Positions 42,937-52,845 of a DNA stretch of 64,000 bases are shown piece after piece. How positions within the stretch are numbered: position 1 is the stretch's first letter; the number at the start of each line of letters is the position of its first letter. The notes beneath the pieces were generated by a model that saw nothing but the letters and a program-made list of their open reading frames with translations, was not told the DNA's origin and did no database searches. Source of the stretch: Mycobacterium aquaticum (GTDB taxonomy: Bacteria > Actinomycetota > Actinomycetes > Mycobacteriales > Mycobacteriaceae); NCBI RefSeq assembly GCF_002086485.1, contig NZ_MVHF01000035.1, positions 1 to 64,000 of the forward strand. Direction: 5' to 3'. The position numbers were made by a program, and so were the translations under genes.

Positions 42937-43451
42937 CCGATCATGCCGCGTAGATACGCGGCCTGCCCCAGATGCTGTGCGCAGTCATCGACGATGCTGA
43001 CCAGCCGCACGCTCGCGGTCACCGGCGGATTCCACCGCGTGTCGACGATGCGGCTCAGCTCCTCGGGCGTGACGGTGGCGATGTACTCGAGTGTCACCTT
43101 GTGCACGGCCCGGTAGTAGCCGGCCAGCAGGTCTGCCGAGGCACGCACCTTGGCCACATCAGCGGCACTGTGGCCGTAGCCCATGTCGTCGCGCGGCAAG
43201 TCGAGACCGAAACGGTCCACCCAGCCGTCGCGGAACCACACCTGCTCGAACCCCGCGATGTCGCACAGCTGCAGATCCTGGCCGCGCGCAGTGTGCCAGA
43301 TGAGCCACGCGATGCTGTTCGCCTGCGGCGTGGGGCGATAGGTGGCGGCTTCGTCGCTGAGCCCGTCGGTGAGATCGTCGACGTGTTCGATCAGCCGGGA
43401 GAAGGCATCGCGCAGCAGTTCGCGGACAGCGTCGGATTCGTCGGAGGTCAT
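42933..43451 (-). CDS. DinB-like (DUF664) protein
   Basis: A 172-residue four-helix-bundle protein. ATG at 43451 (MTSDESDAV) is chosen over the longer frame to 43517, which would run into the divergent gene. It has WLIWHTARGQDLQ and a final DCAQHLGQAAYLRG with candidate metal-binding His residues as in DinB/MDMPI relatives. In mycobacteria such proteins may be thiol-dependent transferases, but the partner is unknown. Confidence 0.8.
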   Translation of the reverse strand: MTSDESDAVRELLRDAFSRLIEHVDDLTDGLSDEAATYRPTPQANSIAWLIWHTARGQDLQLCDIAGFEQVWFRDGWVDRFGLDLPRDDMGYGHSAADVAKVRASADLLAGYYRAVHKVTLEYIATVTPEELSRIVDTRWNPPVTASVRLVSIVDDCAQHLGQAAYLRGMIG

Positions 43452-43515
43452 GAGAGCGACGCTACCCGCAGGTCCCGACCTGTCCGCGACGTCGAGCGCC
43501 GTTACTATCACGCCC

Positions 43516-44118
43516 ATGGGCGGTCAACCGGATCCGTGGCAGCAGCCTCCGCCGATCCACAACGCCCCGACGTTCTATCCGCCGTTCCCGGGCTATCCGC
43601 CACCGCCGGGCCCGGGGCGGAAATCCCCGGCACTGTTGGTCGCCGCCATCGCCATTCCCGCGGTGCTGGCCCTGGTGTTGTTGGGCGCCACCGGTTTTGC
43701 CGTCAGCCAGTTCGTCCGCAGCGCGCCCGCCGCGTCCACCGCACAGCCGCAGTGGCAACCGTATGTCGACGCCGCGCGTGACTTCGCCGTGACGGTGTCG
43801 TCGGTGAGCGCGGCGAGCATCGATGCCGATATCCAGCGGGTGCTCGACGGATCGACCGGGGCGTTCCACGACGACTTCCAGAAGCAGGCCGACGCATTCA
43901 AGCAGGTGGTGGTGACGAACGGCTCGACGTCTCACGGCACCGTCAGCGCTTCGGGCCTCGAATCATTCACACCGGGACAAGCGGTCGTGCTGGTCAGCGT
44001 CTCCACCGACACCAGCACCACCGCCTCCGGGACGCAGAACCGAGCACAGCGGCTGGTGCTGACCGTCGTCGAAACCGCCGGCTCCTACAAGGTCTCGAAA
44101 GTGGAGTTCGTGCCATGA
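43516..44118 (+). CDS. Pro-rich single-pass membrane protein (Mce-associated type)
   Basis: A 200-residue protein starting at ATG 43516: a Pro/Tyr-rich cytosolic N-terminus (YPPFPGYPPPPGPG), one hydrophobic helix (about residues 38-58) and an extracytoplasmic domain. The layout is that of mycobacterial Mce-associated-like proteins. Its stop overlaps the next start by ATGA. Function unknown. Confidence 0.75.
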   Translation: MGGQPDPWQQPPPIHNAPTFYPPFPGYPPPPGPGRKSPALLVAAIAIPAVLALVLLGATGFAVSQFVRSAPAASTAQPQWQPYVDAARDFAVTVSSVSAASIDADIQRVLDGSTGAFHDDFQKQADAFKQVVVTNGSTSHGTVSASGLESFTPGQAVVLVSVSTDTSTTASGTQNRAQRLVLTVVETAGSYKVSKVEFVP

Positions 44119-44630
44119 CCGCGCGACGGGTCGCCTGGGGACTGCTGGTCGCACTGCTCTGCTTGGGCATCGCGGTGGCAACGGGCCTGGGCGGCTGGCA
44201 GCTGATCGTCAAGACCAGGCCGGTGCCCGATCCGGTGGCCGACCGAGCCGCGGCACGGCAGCAGGTGATCGACGTGGTCCGCACGAACCTGCAGACGGTC
44301 ATGAGCTACACGCCGGACATCAGCGAAGCCGACCTCGGCCCCCGCACCGCGCTGCTGACCGGCAAGTTCCTGACCGAGTACGACAAGACCATGCGCAACT
44401 CGGTCATCCCTCAGGCCCACCAAACCCGCATCACCTCGACGGCCACTGTGGTGCGGGCCGGTGTCGACAGCCTGTCCGAAGACACCGCCCGCGTGTTGGC
44501 CTTCGTCAACACCACCGCCACGAAGGGCGATCAGTCCCCGTCGCAGTCACAGAACGCCGTGATGATCGGGCTGACCAATGTCCACGGCTCCTGGCTGATG
44601 GAATCGTTCGAGCCCAAGGGCACCTCCTAG
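44115..44630 (+). CDS. Mce-associated-type membrane protein
   Basis: A 171-residue protein with one N-terminal hydrophobic helix and an extracytoplasmic domain that carries LTGKFLTEYDKTM and TATVVRAGVDSLSEDTARVLAFVN, the pattern seen in Mce-associated proteins. It is translationally coupled to the preceding gene. It converges with the VOC gene with a 4-base overlap. Its partners are unknown. Confidence 0.78.
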   Translation: MTARRVAWGLLVALLCLGIAVATGLGGWQLIVKTRPVPDPVADRAAARQQVIDVVRTNLQTVMSYTPDISEADLGPRTALLTGKFLTEYDKTMRNSVIPQAHQTRITSTATVVRAGVDSLSEDTARVLAFVNTTATKGDQSPSQSQNAVMIGLTNVHGSWLMESFEPKGTS

Positions 44631-45040
44631 CCCGCGGCCCCGTGGAAGACCGCCTCGACGTTGTTGCCGTCGGGATCACGCACGAATGCCCCGAAGTAAC
44701 CCGGGTGGTACTCCGGCCACAGCCGCGGCTCATGCAGCGATTCGGCGCCCAAACCCACTGCGGCGTCGTAGAACGCCTTGACCGCGTCGACGTCAGCCGC
44801 CGCGAACGCCACGTGGATTTCCCGGTTGGGGCCAGCCGCATCTCCAACACTGGCGTCGGCGATCCAGAAGTCCGGCTTACCGTCCCGGCCGTAGCCGATC
44901 GCAACGTCGAAGTCGAGCTGGCGGCCGTACCCGAGCACGCCGAGCACGGTGTCGTAGAACTCCTTGGACTTGGCCCAGTCGGTGCAGTTGATTCCGAAGT
45001 GGTCGATCACGAGGTCGATCTTGGCATGGGCCGCCGACAC
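44627..45040 (-). CDS. VOC-family (glyoxalase-like) protein
   Basis: A 137-residue two-module VOC fold with IDHFGINCTDWAKSKEFY at the start and NREIHVAFAA later; a C-terminal FVRDPDGNNVEAVFH carries the usual metal Glu/His region. It may act on a small substrate such as an epoxide or catechol. The start is GTG at 45040. It is divergent from the amidohydrolase with 36 bases between. Confidence 0.82.
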   Translation of the reverse strand: MSAAHAKIDLVIDHFGINCTDWAKSKEFYDTVLGVLGYGRQLDFDVAIGYGRDGKPDFWIADASVGDAAGPNREIHVAFAAADVDAVKAFYDAAVGLGAESLHEPRLWPEYHPGYFGAFVRDPDGNNVEAVFHGAAG

Positions 45041-45076
45041 ATTCCCCTACGGCGCGGATCGTCGTACGTTGTTTAG

Positions 45077-46840
45077 GTGGGCTATTTCTCTGACGCCGCG
45101 ACATTCGATCTGTGCATCCGCGGCGGCCTGATCGTCGACGGGTCGGGCGGCGAACCCTATGTGGGGGACGTCGCGGTGCGCGACGGCGTGATCGTCGCGG
45201 TCGGATCGGTAGACGGTTCCGGTGCACGCGATATCGACGCCACGGGCCTGGTGGTCACACCGGGATTCGTCGACCTGCACACCCATTACGACGGGCAGGC
45301 CATCTGGAGTGACCGGCTCACGCCGTCCTCGGCGCATGGTGTGACCACTGCGGTCATGGGCAACTGCGGTGTGGGGTTCGCGCCGTGCCGGCCGGAGGAT
45401 CACGACGTGCTGGTCGACGTGATGGCCGGGGTCGAGGACATTCCCGGCGTGGTGATGGTCGACGGGTTGCCGTGGACGTGGGAAACATTCCCAGAGTTTC
45501 TCGACACTCTCGACGCCGGCCGACGCGACATTGATGTCGCCGCCCTGCTGCCCCACTCGCCGCTGCGCGTGTACGTGATGGGCCAACGCGGGGTGGATCG
45601 GGAACCGGCCACGCCGGAGGATCTGGCGCAGATGCGCAAACTCGCCGCCGAGGCCGTCGGGGTCGGCGCGCTGGGCTTCGCGTCGTCGCGTCTGACGATC
45701 CACAAAACCGAAAGCGGCCAACCGATTCCGAGTTACGACGCGGGCCACGACGAGATCGAGGCGATCGCCCGGGGCGTCGACGACGCCGGTGGCGGCCTGA
45801 TCCAGTTCGTGCCCGATCTCGTCGCGGGTGACTACGAACCCGCACTGCAGACCGTGTTCGACGTCGCCTCCGAGGTCGGCCTCCCGGTGACCTTCACGCT
45901 GGCGATCGGCAATGCCGGTCCGGCGTTCTTCGAAGACGCCTTACGCATGGTGGAGAAGGCGAATCAAAACGCGGCGGCGGCCGAGCCAGTCGTTACGGCG
46001 CAGATCTTTCCCCGCCCCATCGGCCTGGTGCTCGGGCTGGAGCTTTCGGGCAACCCGTTCGTGATGTACCCGTCGTACCGGCAGATCGCCGGCCTGCCGC
46101 TGCCCGAGCGGGTCGCCGAGATGCGTAAACCCGAAGTGCGACAGCGCATTCTGGCCGACCGGCCAAGCAGCGACGGGCACCCGCTGATGTTCGCCGCGCA
46201 GGCCTGGGATTACATGTATCCGTTGGGCGACCCACCGAATTACGAACCGTCACAGGCGGATTCGATCGGAGCGCGGGCCCGCGCCCGCGGTGTCGACCCG
46301 CTGGAAGAGGCCTACGACCGCCTGCTCGACGATGACGGCCACGCCATGCTCTTGGTGACATTGGCCAACTTCCGCGACGGTTCACTGGACACCGTTGCCG
46401 AGTTGATCCGCCGCGAAGACGTGGTGCTGGGCCTCGGCGACGGCGGCGCCCACTACGGGATGATCTGTGACGCAAGCTTCCCGACCTACCTGCTGACGCA
46501 CTGGGTGCGCGACCGCGCCACGGGGCGGCTGTCGATGGCCGAGGCGATCCGTCAGCTCACGTCGGTTCCCGCACGCGTCGCACACCTGCTGGACCGCGGG
46601 CGAATTGCCGTGGGCTACAAGGCCGATCTCAATGTGCTCAATCCTGGCGCGCTGCGGCTGCACAAGCCCGTAGTGGCCAAAGACCTTCCGGCAGGCGGCC
46701 GCCGGCTGGACCAGAGTGCCGACGGGTATGTCGCCACCGTAGTGTCCGGACAGATCATCGCCGAGCACGGCGTACCCACCGACGCCCGGCCGGGCAAGCT
46801 GGTGCGCGGCAGGCAACCCATCCCTGAGGTCGCGTCATGA
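45077..46840 (+). CDS. N-acyl-D-amino-acid deacylase-like amidohydrolase
   Basis: A 587-residue amidohydrolase-superfamily protein with the metal-binding VDLHTHYDGQ near residue 70, HGVTTAVMGNCGVGFAP, and a C-terminal LGDGGAHYGM. This is the D-aminoacylase/dihydroorotase-like branch. The substrate is an N-acyl amino acid or related amide. It overlaps the following PPOX gene by ATGA. Confidence 0.87.
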   Translation: MGYFSDAATFDLCIRGGLIVDGSGGEPYVGDVAVRDGVIVAVGSVDGSGARDIDATGLVVTPGFVDLHTHYDGQAIWSDRLTPSSAHGVTTAVMGNCGVGFAPCRPEDHDVLVDVMAGVEDIPGVVMVDGLPWTWETFPEFLDTLDAGRRDIDVAALLPHSPLRVYVMGQRGVDREPATPEDLAQMRKLAAEAVGVGALGFASSRLTIHKTESGQPIPSYDAGHDEIEAIARGVDDAGGGLIQFVPDLVAGDYEPALQTVFDVASEVGLPVTFTLAIGNAGPAFFEDALRMVEKANQNAAAAEPVVTAQIFPRPIGLVLGLELSGNPFVMYPSYRQIAGLPLPERVAEMRKPEVRQRILADRPSSDGHPLMFAAQAWDYMYPLGDPPNYEPSQADSIGARARARGVDPLEEAYDRLLDDDGHAMLLVTLANFRDGSLDTVAELIRREDVVLGLGDGGAHYGMICDASFPTYLLTHWVRDRATGRLSMAEAIRQLTSVPARVAHLLDRGRIAVGYKADLNVLNPGALRLHKPVVAKDLPAGGRRLDQSADGYVATVVSGQIIAEHGVPTDARPGKLVRGRQPIPEVAS

Positions 46841-47214
46841 GCGTGAAGGTGGATCTGGACCAGCTGGCCGATGCGCTGGCGGACTTCGCCTTCGCCTACC
46901 TGATCACCGTCGGCGACGACTTCCGCGCACACACCGTGGCCGTCGATCCGGTGCTGACCGACGGCGTCATCGGCGTCGGTACCGCCGGTCGGCACACCCG
47001 CACCAATCTCGCCGCGCACCCTGCTGTCACCGTGATCTGGCCGCCCCGCGAACCGGGCGGTTACTCGCTGATCGTGGACGGGACAGGCGAACTGGCGGGC
47101 GACGAGGTGCGGGTCATCCCCAGCCGGGCGGTGCTGCACCGCAAAGCAGAACCCGAGTCGCAGGCGGCCACCAGTGGCTGCCTGCACGACTGCGTGCCGA
47201 TCGAAGAACCCTAA
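46837..47214 (+). CDS. PPOX-fold flavin/F420-binding protein
   Basis: A 125-residue split-barrel protein with AFAYLITVGDDFRAHTVAVDPVL and VTVIWPPREPGGYSLIVDGTGE, the pattern of pyridoxamine-5'-phosphate oxidase-like proteins; in mycobacteria many bind F420. It is coupled to the amidohydrolase. It may bind F420 or FMN; the substrate is not known. Confidence 0.82.
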   Translation: MSVKVDLDQLADALADFAFAYLITVGDDFRAHTVAVDPVLTDGVIGVGTAGRHTRTNLAAHPAVTVIWPPREPGGYSLIVDGTGELAGDEVRVIPSRAVLHRKAEPESQAATSGCLHDCVPIEEP

Positions 47215-47360
47215 GCGTTTCCGTTCGCAAAGACCGCGGAACCTTCCCTGGGCAAGTTTGCCCAATCGGATCACACCCAGCAACTTCACCGCTACTGTCT
47301 GATCACCAACGCGTCACGAGTTAGCCTCGGACGCGACGGACGTTTGCGGGGAGGGTCCGG

Positions 47361-48809
47361 ATGTCTGGTCGTCATGCGGGTAACAAGCGGTCGACTCGTC
47401 GTTCAGTCGCAGGTACCGCGGCACTCGCCGCCAGTTGTGTTCTGATCACGCCGGTCGCGGTGAACAGCGCGACCATCGCCGCCACCCTGACCAACTACGT
47501 GATCGGCGTCGGCGGCAACAATGATCCGACGAGCGGCAATATCAACCACAAGCTCGACGGCCAGTACAGCGACGCGCACGGCGTGCAGTATCTGGCCGCG
47601 ATCTGGCCGGTCAGCGGACTGACCGCACCGACGTTCGCGCAGTCGGTGAACGACGGAAACAGCAAGCTCGGCCAGGCGATTTCGAGCGCGAACTCACCCA
47701 ACACTGCCGACGATCACATCGTCGTCGTCGGCTACTCCCTCGGTGCGGTCGTCACCAACAAGCAGCGCAAGCAGCTCGAGACCGATCCGACCGCGCCGAA
47801 GAACATCGAGTTCGTCCTGATCGCCAACGCCAACAAGCCCAACGGCGGCATCTTCGCCCGATTCCCGTGGCTCTATGTGCCTTTCGCCGATATCCAGTCC
47901 ACCGGCGCGATGGGGCCCGACCAGTTCACGACCACCGACATCACCCGGGAGTACGACACCTACGGGGACTTCCCGGCGTACTTCAACCCGTTGTCGCTCG
48001 CCAACGCCGCTGCCGCCGTCGTCTATGTGCACCCCGACGCGAATTACGACAACATCGACATGAGCCAGTACTCCGACGCCAATGCCGTCAGCCATGAAAC
48101 CGCCGGCGACACAACGACTTACCACTACGCGGACGGCACCACCAAGACCGTCGTCAATCAGCCGGGCAAGGCCACCACCACCTACTACGTGGTGCACACC
48201 GATCATCTGCCCCTGCTGATGCCTGCGCGCCAGGTCGCCGACGCACTGGGCCTGCCGCAGGGCGGCATCGATGCCGTCGAGCCGGTGCTGCGCGTGCTCG
48301 TCGACATGGGTTACGACCGCACCACCAACCCCGCCACGCCCACACAGTTCAGCCTGTTCACGCCGCCGCAGAAGTTCGTCGAGGCCGCGGCAGCCATGCC
48401 GGGGGCCGTCCAGCAGGGCGTCAACAACTTCCAGAACCCGCCGCCACCGGTGCACAGCGGGATCGCGACCGAACCCACCCCGGACCTGACGTCCGCCACC
48501 GAATCGTCGACGCAATCGAAGACGACGCAGTCCACGGATCCGGTTGACACCCCGACCAGTACCAAGCTGCCGGAGAAACCGATCACGCTGAACCTGCCGA
48601 AGTTGCCGTCGCTCCCCGATCTGCCGAAGCAGACCACCACCCCGAAGGTGCCGAAACTTGCGACGGCACAACCCGATACCAAGAAGCTGAAACTGCCATC
48701 GCTGCGGGATGCCGCCAAATCGCTGACCAACCTCGTCAAGCCCAAGACCACCAAGCCCGACGACAAACCGAAGACCGAGCAACCCACGAAGGACAAGGAC
48801 GCAGCGTAA
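47361..48809 (+). CDS. PE-PPE domain esterase-like secreted protein
   Basis: A 482-residue protein with an N-terminal signal-like hydrophobic stretch (about residues 14-34), the PE-PPE serine hydrolase fold with nucleophile motif VVGYSLGA near residue 123, and the typical VHTDHLPLLMP segment carrying the likely His. The last 130 residues are a Pro/Lys/Thr-rich low-complexity tail, unusual for the fold and perhaps wall-associated. No PE or PPE domain precedes it, as in other non-pathogenic species. Hydrolysis of a lipid ester is expected. Confidence 0.83.
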   Translation: MSGRHAGNKRSTRRSVAGTAALAASCVLITPVAVNSATIAATLTNYVIGVGGNNDPTSGNINHKLDGQYSDAHGVQYLAAIWPVSGLTAPTFAQSVNDGNSKLGQAISSANSPNTADDHIVVVGYSLGAVVTNKQRKQLETDPTAPKNIEFVLIANANKPNGGIFARFPWLYVPFADIQSTGAMGPDQFTTTDITREYDTYGDFPAYFNPLSLANAAAAVVYVHPDANYDNIDMSQYSDANAVSHETAGDTTTYHYADGTTKTVVNQPGKATTTYYVVHTDHLPLLMPARQVADALGLPQGGIDAVEPVLRVLVDMGYDRTTNPATPTQFSLFTPPQKFVEAAAAMPGAVQQGVNNFQNPPPPVHSGIATEPTPDLTSATESSTQSKTTQSTDPVDTPTSTKLPEKPITLNLPKLPSLPDLPKQTTTPKVPKLATAQPDTKKLKLPSLRDAAKSLTNLVKPKTTKPDDKPKTEQPTKDKDAA

Positions 48810-48827
48810 CGCAGCCTCCTGGCGCTC

Positions 48828-48879
48828 AGTGGCCAGTTGTGTACGCGAAACCGCTGAAATCCGTGCACAACTGGCCACT
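48828..48879. repeat. Palindromic element D
   Basis: Arms AGTGGCCAGTTGTGTACG (48828-48845) and CGTGCACAACTGGCCACT (48862-48879) pair at 17 of 18 positions around a 16-base loop holding GAAA and GAAAT. The arm sequence differs from copies A-C but the loop is alike (GCGAAACCGCTGAAATC against GCGAAATCCGTGAAATC). It sits between the convergent PE-PPE and groEL2 genes. Confidence 0.7.
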
Positions 48880-48888
48880 CGCGACATG

Positions 48889-48919
48889 AAAAAGCCCGGC
48901 CCCGCGAACGGGACCGGGC
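48889..48919 (-). terminator. Rho-independent terminator of groEL2
   Basis: On the minus strand GCCCGG, then a mismatch, then CCC pair with GGG and CCGGGC around a 6-base loop, followed by a TTTTT run. It lies 17 bases after the groEL2 stop. Confidence 0.8.
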
Positions 48920-48935
48920 CTTCTCAGGCGACTTC

Positions 48936-50561
<1,626 letters not shown>

Positions 50562-50675
50562 TGCGAAGTGATTCCTCCGGTTAGGGGATCGCACGTTCTG
50601 TAGTCGGGTTCAGTGCCCGCGACGGACGACTGGGGTGTGCTCCCGCAGGTGCGGCCCCGGTCTCACCGTCCCGAC

Positions 50676-50702
50676 CTAGCACTCACTGATCGAGAGTGCC
50701 AA
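50676..50702. promoter_or_regulatory. CIRCE element 1 upstream of groEL2
   Basis: The inverted repeat CTAGCACTC-N9-GAGTGCCAA at 50676-50702 fits the HrcA-binding CIRCE consensus, with mismatches at the outer ends. It lies about 115 bases upstream of the start codon. Confidence 0.85.
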
Positions 50703-50710
50703 CTGCATTC

Positions 50711-50737
50711 TTAGCACTCGCCATGGGTGAGTGCAAG
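50711..50737. promoter_or_regulatory. CIRCE element 2 upstream of groEL2
   Basis: TTAGCACTC-N9-GAGTGCAAG, 35 bases from the first element. The pair indicates HrcA control with cooperative binding. Confidence 0.85.
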
Positions 50738-50778
50738 AGCGTTCGCGTTCAGCGGACCGGCTGCGGGGTGTGCGGGCG

Positions 50779-51336
50779 TCAATGCCCCCGCGAGAGCACG
50801 AAGAGCTCCACGTGATCCCCGTTGCGCGTCAGCAGGATGGTCTCGGCGTCGGGCGGGGTCCCGGAGTAGTTGTCGGTCAGGACATCCTCGCCGTCCAGCG
50901 ACCGGGTGCTGACCACCAGCTCGGTGCCGGCGTCGCAGTGAAACCCGTCGAGTTCCGCGAAGTCGTGATGCACGATCTCGTCGGCGCAGGTCGCGTTTCG
51001 CAGTGCCGGGAAATCAGGGTTGGCTTGAGCGAGAGCATTTTTCGCGTCTTCGAAGCGTCCGGGTGGCGCGTAGCGGCCCGTGTATCCGTCGGCTCCCGAG
51101 AAGACGCGCATAGCCGTCATGGCCTCGAAGATGAATCCGTCGGGGATGCCGATCCGACGGTCTTGCATGGCCTTGGCCGCCGCGTTGGCGTCGAGCTCAT
51201 GCGGGCCGACGTTGTCGTCGTCGGTAAAGAACACGAAGAAGCCGACGAAGCCGACCACGAGCGCCACGCCGACACAGCTCAGCACCACGGCGGCCGAGAT
51301 CAGTGCGACCAGCCACCAGTTGGTCTTGCGCCTCAC
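50779..51336 (-). CDS. Single-pass membrane protein
   Basis: A 185-residue protein with a hydrophobic helix at about residues 8-36 after a basic MRRKTNWW start, then an extracytoplasmic domain with two cysteines near residues 117 and 134. No family recognised. It follows groEL2's regulatory region without overlap. Confidence 0.65.
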   Translation of the reverse strand: MRRKTNWWLVALISAAVVLSCVGVALVVGFVGFFVFFTDDDNVGPHELDANAAAKAMQDRRIGIPDGFIFEAMTAMRVFSGADGYTGRYAPPGRFEDAKNALAQANPDFPALRNATCADEIVHHDFAELDGFHCDAGTELVVSTRSLDGEDVLTDNYSGTPPDAETILLTRNGDHVELFVLSRGH

Positions 51337-51345
51337 CCGTGAAGG

Positions 51346-52179
51346 CTAACCGGATTGGTACTGCTGAACCTGTGCCGCGTAGTCGTCGAGCAGGCGCAGG
51401 GTCTCGTCTTTGCCCACCGAGGGCAGGAACAGGCCGAGCTGTCCGAAACCGAGATCCTCGGCGGCGCGCCAGTAGTCGGGCTTGATCGGCGTACCGAACA
51501 TCGCCAGCGGCACGTCATGGCCCGCACCGTCGCGCATCTGCCCGATCCGGTTGGCCAGCGCTTCGCGCGGCAGCGCGTTGGAGATCCAGCCGGCGCCGTG
51601 GCGGATCACGCGCTTGACGGTGGCGTCGGAGTTTCCGCCGACGTAGATCGGCGGGTGTGGCTTCTGGACCGGCTTGGGACGGCAGTACGACAGGTCGAAG
51701 TTGACGTACTTGCCGTGATACTCGGCGGGCTCGTCGGTCCACAGCGCCTTGATGGCCTCGATGCTCTCGTCGAGGCGGGCACCGCGGGTCTTCGGATCGG
51801 TGCCGTGGTCGCGCATCTCCTCGAGATTCCAGCCTGCGCCGACGCCGAAGACGAAGCGACCGTCGGAGATGAGGTCGATGCTCGCGGCTTCCTTGGCGGT
51901 GTGGATGGGATCGCGCTGGATGAGCAGGGCGACTCCGGTGAAGAGTTGGATCGTGGAGGTCACCGCCGCCGCGGCAGCGAGCGTGACGAACGGGTCGAGC
52001 GTGTTGTAGTAGTACGACGGCAGGTCGCCGCCGTTGGGATAGGCCGATTCCCGGCTCGCCGGGATGTGACTGTGCTCGGCGACGATGAGCGACGCGAAGC
52101 CCCGCTCTTCGATCGCGCGCGCCAGAGATACCGAGTCGATGCTGTCGTCGTCGACGAACGTCGCGATGCCGAACCTCAT
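51346..52179 (-). CDS. LLM-class F420-dependent oxidoreductase
   Basis: A 277-residue TIM barrel. ATG at 52179 (MRFGIATFVDD) is chosen; the longer frame is antisense to the TetR gene. It has VAEHSHIPA, a GVALLIQRDPIHTAKEAASIDL region and FGVGAGWNLEEM, matching the TIGR03619-like F420-dependent group. The substrate is unknown. It lies 10 bases beyond the TetR gene and may be co-transcribed. Confidence 0.87.
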   Translation of the reverse strand: MRFGIATFVDDDSIDSVSLARAIEERGFASLIVAEHSHIPASRESAYPNGGDLPSYYYNTLDPFVTLAAAAAVTSTIQLFTGVALLIQRDPIHTAKEAASIDLISDGRFVFGVGAGWNLEEMRDHGTDPKTRGARLDESIEAIKALWTDEPAEYHGKYVNFDLSYCRPKPVQKPHPPIYVGGNSDATVKRVIRHGAGWISNALPREALANRIGQMRDGAGHDVPLAMFGTPIKPDYWRAAEDLGFGQLGLFLPSVGKDETLRLLDDYAAQVQQYQSG

Positions 52180-52189
52180 GGGCCCGACG

Positions 52190-52738
52190 CTACTCCGGAC
52201 GCGCTCGCAACCCGTCGAAGACGACGTCGGTGACCCGCTCGGCCACATCGGCGTTGTAGCTCTGCATGGCCTGGCAACCGACGAGCAGCGCCTTGACTTC
52301 GGGAACGGTGACATCGCCGCGGACGGCCCCGGCGCGCTGGGCCGCGGCGAGCAGCTCACCCAGGGCGCCGAGGAACTCGCCCTCGGCTTCGGGCGCCACA
52401 CCGTTGACATCGATACCCAGGCCGGCCAACGCGTCGACCAGGCCCTTGTCGGTCGCACCCCACTGCAGCACCATCGCGCGCAAGAACAGGAACAGCGCCT
52501 CCGCGGGGTCCGCATCGGCCAGCAGGGTGTGAGCCTTCTCGACGATGAGACGGATCCGTTCGGCGACCACCGCACGGAACAGGTCCTCCTTGGCCGGGAA
52601 GTGCCGGTAGACGGTCCCCGCACCGACCCCGGCCCGGCGAGCGATCTCGTCGATCGGCACCGACAGGCCCTCGGCTGCGAACGTCTCATACGCGACATCC
52701 AGCACGCGGGCACGGTTGCGGGCAGCATCCGCGCGCAT
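52190..52738 (-). CDS. TetR-family regulator
   Basis: A 182-residue regulator with the helix-turn-helix at about residues 25-50 (EIARRAGVGAGTVYRHFPAK). It is divergent from the SDR gene at 52846, with a promoter and a CGGAG/CTCCG palindrome in the gap, so it probably represses that gene and its own LLM partner. Confidence 0.88.
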   Translation of the reverse strand: MRADAARNRARVLDVAYETFAAEGLSVPIDEIARRAGVGAGTVYRHFPAKEDLFRAVVAERIRLIVEKAHTLLADADPAEALFLFLRAMVLQWGATDKGLVDALAGLGIDVNGVAPEAEGEFLGALGELLAAAQRAGAVRGDVTVPEVKALLVGCQAMQSYNADVAERVTDVVFDGLRARPE

Positions 52739-52765
52739 CGTGAATCACCTCACCACTTACCTGCG

Positions 52766-52822
52766 TTGACAAAACGGGGCGCGCGTTCCGTATAGTTGAA
52801 CGCAACCGGAGCACTCACTCCG
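52766..52822 (+). promoter_or_regulatory. Promoter and palindrome between TetR and SDR genes
   Basis: TTGACA (52766-52771) and TATAGT (52791-52796) with a 19-base spacer point to the SDR gene. Just downstream CGGAG (52807-52811) and CTCCG (52818-52822) form an inverted repeat suited to TetR binding near the transcription start. Confidence 0.5.
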
Positions 52823-52845
52823 TTTTACCCGACAAGGAGTCTCTC

